Below, in pieces: positions 63,914 through 64,000 of a stretch of 64,000 bases of DNA. Where the stretch lies: assembly GCA_943736015.1 (NCBI GenBank), contig OX031063.1:19885501-19949500 (forward strand). The letters run 5' to 3'. The number at the start of each line of letters is the position of its first letter. Within the stretch, counting starts at the first letter, position 1. The notes beneath the pieces were generated by a model. The model did not search any database, had not been told where the DNA came from, and was given only the letters and a program-made list of their open reading frames with translations. Position numbers and translations under genes: made by a program. The stretch is from Tridacna crocea (Eukaryota; Mollusca; Bivalvia; Cardiida; Cardiidae).

Positions 63914-64000
63914 CTCCCATTACCACACAATCCCTAATTTTGACGACCCTGAGAAGGAGCCTTTAGAAAACATTGTGGGAAACTGAGAAAATGCTAGTAA
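63914..64000 (-). mobile_element. Family A MITE, cut by the window end
   Basis: CCCATTACCACACAATCCC, CGACCCTGAGAAGGAGCC and the first palindrome arm (GGGAAACTGAGAAAATGC). Confidence 0.8.

Overview
The window looks like accessory, repeat-saturated DNA of a bivalve mollusc. It is AT-rich, has no bacterial-style operons, carries coding sequence only as isolated exons with splice signals, and contains tRNA-derived SINEs plus several families of short foldback elements. From memory, the GC-rich hairpins (CGCAGTCCGCGCAGGC type) and the TTAA-flanked palindromes resemble repeats of heterodont clams, most of all dreissenid mussels. That placement is recollection, not a search result.

Five coding signals deserve attention. 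(1) 9271-9724 (+) is the first coding exon of a class A GPCR of the cholecystokinin/gastrin/sulfakinin receptor type, with a TATA box and E-box upstream and a GTAAGT donor. No later exon of it was found here. (2) 41130-41291 (+) is a 53-codon ORF with a good start context and a B-box-like Cys/His pattern. (3) 62214-62513 (+) is a terminal exon resembling the C-terminal domain of a family of uncharacterised animal proteins; possible but unproven companions lie at 55255-55400 (SAM-like, frameshifted) and 58539-58703. (4) 24499-24696 (-) and 41942-42053 (-) are candidate first exons of unknown genes. (5) 45-278 (-) is the N-terminus of a LINE ORF1-like protein, cut short.

Mobile DNA fills most of the rest. 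Family A is a ~228-bp foldback MITE flanked by TTAA (piggyBac-like), present in roughly 40 whole or partial copies from end to end. Family 2 (~267 bp, TA target) has two GC-rich hairpins. Family 3 (~250-280 bp) has one GC-rich hairpin and long degenerate ends. Families D, E, F, G, K, L, M, N, O, P, Q and T are other foldback or terminal-inverted-repeat elements. SINEs H, I and J are tRNA-derived, three copies having perfect 12-13 bp target-site duplications. There are also a 21-bp minisatellite with a 110-bp higher-order period (37076-38172), three old satellite-like arrays, and several microsatellites.

Layout: 0-9 kb dense MITEs and two larger composite elements (6.9-8.6 kb); 9.1-9.7 kb GPCR promoter and exon; 9.8-32.6 kb MITEs and SINEs; 32.9-34.8 kb a 1.85-kb element with TCCGTA subterminal repeats; 37-38.2 kb minisatellite; 41-42 kb small coding exons; 42.4-54 kb MITEs, SINEs and an old satellite; 55-62.5 kb scattered exons of a possible plus-strand gene; 62.5-64 kb more foldback elements. 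Nested insertions give a relative chronology, with family A among the youngest layers. No intact tRNA, rRNA, CRISPR array or autonomous transposase was found.
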